The notes beneath the pieces were generated by a model. It worked only from the letters and a program-made list of their open reading frames with translations, made no database searches and was not told the DNA's origin. Positions 5,685 to 7,222 of a stretch of DNA of 7,222 nt are shown one piece after another. Position numbers and translations under genes: made by a program. Source of the stretch: Candidatus Nanohalarchaeota archaeon (GTDB lineage: Archaea > EX4484-52 > B79-G9); assembly GCA_003660865.1 (NCBI GenBank), contig QMVA01000069.1, positions 1-7,222 on the forward strand, in the 5' to 3' direction. Position 1 is the first letter of the stretch; each line of letters opens with the position of its first letter.

Positions 5685-6292
5685 TTGAGAGAATTCTTCC
5701 TTTGACAAAGAACCGCATTGAGATACTCAGATTAATATATGATGCGGGTGAAACGCATCTGCTTGATATTTCCAAGAATCTGGGATTACACCCGTATAGT
5801 GTACAGAAAACTCTTTCTTTTCTGAAACCGGTTCTGGAACAGAAGAAACATGGCAAGACAATTGTCCTGAAAATTAATACTAAATTGCGTGAGCGCGAGG
5901 AGTTGTTTTTTATTATCGAGGATTATAAGGTCGGGTGTTCTTTGCCTAAAGTGAAAACTGTTGTAAACAATGTCCAGATGTTTTTTTCAGGAGATAAAAA
6001 TATTTTAGCATGCTGCCTTTTTGGAAGTTATGCACGCGGAGGCATTAACCCGGAAAGTGATGTTGATTTGCTTTTTGTTGTTAGTAAAAGTAAAGGTGAG
6101 GATGAAATTCTTAAAGGATGCAGGGATATTTCAGGTGTGATTGGATGTGAGATCAATCCGGTTATAATGAGTGAAAAAGAGTTTTTTTCTGCATTGAAGG
6201 AGCGCAAGCCGATGATTGAGACGATTCTTAAACCATCGCAGAGGCTTATTCTGATTGGAAAGGAATATTTTTTGAGAAATACTTTTATGTGA
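5681..6292 (+). CDS. HTH-domain nucleotidyltransferase (MNT-type), partner of HEPN protein
   Basis: This 203-residue protein has an N-terminal winged helix-turn-helix (about 9-66; LLDISKNLGLHPYSVQKTLSFL at 27-48 is the likely recognition unit) and a C-terminal minimal nucleotidyltransferase domain (about 90-200). The catalytic motif GS-x10-D-x-D is intact: G115 S116, D127 and D129 in LFGSYARGGINPESDVDLLFVV. E157 is a possible third acidic residue. In HEPN/MNT (HepT/MntA-type, type VII) toxin-antitoxin systems such a protein neutralises the HEPN partner by adenylylating a tyrosine. The HTH fusion suggests it may also bind DNA, for example the palindrome in front of the operon (inference). The start overlaps the HEPN stop as ATGA. 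The gene is full length, unlike its frameshifted neighbour. Confidence 0.85.
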   Translation: MIERILPLTKNRIEILRLIYDAGETHLLDISKNLGLHPYSVQKTLSFLKPVLEQKKHGKTIVLKINTKLREREELFFIIEDYKVGCSLPKVKTVVNNVQMFFSGDKNILACCLFGSYARGGINPESDVDLLFVVSKSKGEDEILKGCRDISGVIGCEINPVIMSEKEFFSALKERKPMIETILKPSQRLILIGKEYFLRNTFM

Positions 6293-6330
6293 TTGGTAAG
6301 GAAAGGAAACTAAAATGCACGAACGGCAGA

Positions 6331-6338
6331 TTTATAAA
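6331..6338 (+). promoter_or_regulatory. TATA-like box in the MNT-thrS gap
   Basis: TTTATAAA is a good archaeal TATA match and would start transcription near 6360. The only downstream full gene is thrS, so this would give a leader of about 210 nt. Two other TATA-like elements, TATTTAAG (6469-6476) and TTTATATT (6532-6539), lie closer to thrS; the last would start the mRNA inside the ribosome-binding site. Which one is used cannot be decided here. Confidence 0.3.
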
Positions 6339-6406
6339 ATTATTGCGCCATACAATTAGTGGGTCGTTATGATCGGTGGACATTTTACAGTTCGGAAAAT
6401 CTGAAT

Positions 6407-6437
6407 CTTTTGTTTTTGATAATCTTTGTTTTGTTTT
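6407..6437 (+). terminator. T-rich tract, possible terminator of the HEPN/MNT operon
   Basis: Several T runs (CTTTTG, GTTTTTG, CTTTG, GTTTTG, GTTTTC) follow each other here. Archaeal termination commonly uses such oligo-T stretches without a hairpin. The tract lies about 115 nt after the MNT stop codon and ahead of two of the three candidate thrS promoters. The rest of the 276-nt gap 6293-6568 holds no convincing gene. Confidence 0.3.
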
Positions 6438-6556
6438 CCAGTTTGCAGACTTTTTGGATAGTATATCTTATTTAAGGATTAGTTCTCTATTTTGTTTTAT
6501 TGGTAATTTTCAGGATTGCCAGTTTAATCAGTTTATATTTGATTTTGAAAAGATGC

Positions 6557-6564
6557 GAGGCGAT
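6557..6564 (+). promoter_or_regulatory. Ribosome binding site of thrS (GAGGCGAT)
   Basis: GAGGCGAT differs by one base from the archaeal GAGGTGAT and ends 4 nt before the ATG at 6569, fixing the thrS start. Confidence 0.6.
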
Positions 6565-6568
6565 TATA

Positions 6569-7222
6569 ATGAGTGAAAGTGCAAAAGAAATTAGTGTTAC
6601 TCTTCCTGACGGAAGCAAGATGAATGTTGATGCGGGCGCGACAATTCTTGATGTTGCAAAAAGGATAGGCGCAGGACTTGCGAAAGCAGCGATTGCAGGC
6701 AAGATTGATGGTGTGGTATGTGATCTTTGCGCTAAAATAAAGAAAGATGCTAAAGTGGAGATAATTACACTTAAGTCCGCAGAAGCGCAGGAAATACTTC
6801 GCCATACTGCAAGCCATGTCCTGGCTGAGGCAGTGCTTAAATTGTTTCCAAAAGCGAAGCCAACTATCGGCCCTGCTATTGAGAATGGGTTCTATTATGA
6901 TTTTGATGTCGAAAAGCCGTTTACATCAGAGGATCTTGAAAAGATTGAGGCAGAGATGAAAAAGATTATCAAGAAGGATGCGTGTCTGGAGAGATTTGAG
7001 ATGTCCAAAAAAGAGGCGCTTGAGCATTATAAAGATAATCCATATAAAAGCGAGCTTATCAGTGCTCTTTCTGATTCTACTATCTCTTTTTACCGGCAAG
7101 GTGATTTTTCGGATCTCTGCCGGGGACCGCACATGCCAAGTACCGGACATGTCAAGGCATTCAGGCTCATGAAAGTTGCGGGAGCCTACTGGAGAGGGGA
7201 TGAGAAGAACAAGATGCTTTCA
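6569..7222 (+). CDS. thrS: Threonyl-tRNA synthetase, N-terminal part, runs off window
   Basis: The frame is open from the ATG at 6569 to the last base (218 codons); the catalytic class II core and anticodon-binding domain are outside. Residues 7-68 form a TGS domain (VTLPDGSKMNVDAGATILDVA). Residues about 70-218 are the SAD/N2 editing domain that hydrolyses Ser-tRNA(Thr), with its HxxxH (H79, H83; HTASH) and CxxxH (C184, H188; CRGPH) metal site, plus GPAIENGFYYDFD (101-113). This N-terminus is the bacterial and eukaryotic-type arrangement. Most euryarchaeal ThrRS instead carry a D-aminoacyl-tRNA-deacylase-like editing domain, so the gene was probably acquired from bacteria or belongs to a lineage with bacterial-type ThrRS. 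A strong ribosome-binding site supports the start. Confidence 0.95.
   Translation, partial: MSESAKEISVTLPDGSKMNVDAGATILDVAKRIGAGLAKAAIAGKIDGVVCDLCAKIKKDAKVEIITLKSAEAQEILRHTASHVLAEAVLKLFPKAKPTIGPAIENGFYYDFDVEKPFTSEDLEKIEAEMKKIIKKDACLERFEMSKKEALEHYKDNPYKSELISALSDSTISFYRQGDFSDLCRGPHMPSTGHVKAFRLMKVAGAYWRGDEKNKMLS

Noticed and set aside
5430..5856. Minus-strand open frames across the HEPN and MNT genes
   Set aside because: They oppose coding sequence with a clear domain signature and have no recognisable motif or ribosome-binding site.
6376..6576. 66-codon plus-strand frame beginning GTG and ending inside the thrS start region
   Set aside because: It is extremely Phe-rich because the DNA is T-rich, has no recognisable domain, no good ribosome-binding site, and overlaps the well-supported thrS start.

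Overview
The window looks archaeal. It encodes an archaeal-type riboflavin synthase (lumazine-synthase-like, similar to M. jannaschii MJ1184) and a CTP-dependent riboflavin kinase carrying an N-terminal DNA-binding domain (RbkR type). Its ribosome-binding sites match the extended archaeal anti-Shine-Dalgarno (GGAGGTGAT), and two genes appear leaderless, with TATA boxes about 25-27 nt upstream of the start codon. Two proteins look bacterial in type: a fused RibB-RibA enzyme and a ThrRS with a TGS plus SAD editing N-terminus. This fits an uncultivated archaeon with a mixed gene repertoire; I cannot name the lineage.

Layout. Positions 1-876 (minus): 5' part of an AlbA_2/COG2865-type protein that runs off the left edge. 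Positions 945-5081 (minus): the riboflavin block. Transcription starts with rbkR (5081-4428), which overlaps ribC (4432-3974). ribH (3962-3546) follows, then a 242-nt non-coding stretch full of ACTATAGT palindromes, then ribBA (3303-2095). After a 16-nt gap comes an amidohydrolase (2078-945). Positions 5082-5199: a divergent promoter region. Positions 5200-6292 (plus): a HEPN gene broken by an apparent 1-nt frameshift, overlapping a gene for an HTH-nucleotidyltransferase (MNT). Together they resemble a HEPN/MNT toxin-antitoxin pair. Positions 6293-6568: non-coding and T-rich, with promoter-like elements. Positions 6569-7222 (plus): thrS, cut off at the right edge.

How the genes work together. 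RibBA makes both precursors, from GTP and from ribulose 5-phosphate. RibH makes lumazine, RibC makes riboflavin, and RbkR converts riboflavin to FMN and probably regulates the pathway. The deaminase and reductase steps between RibA and RibH have no recognised enzyme in the window. The amidohydrolase behind ribBA is a candidate for the deaminase step.

Most notable points: ribC has no ATG/GTG/TTG in the right place and probably starts at an ATT that overlaps the rbkR stop codon; an array of ACTATAGT palindromes lies in front of ribBA; the HEPN gene is frameshifted; and an 18-bp perfect palindrome sits at the HEPN/MNT promoter.
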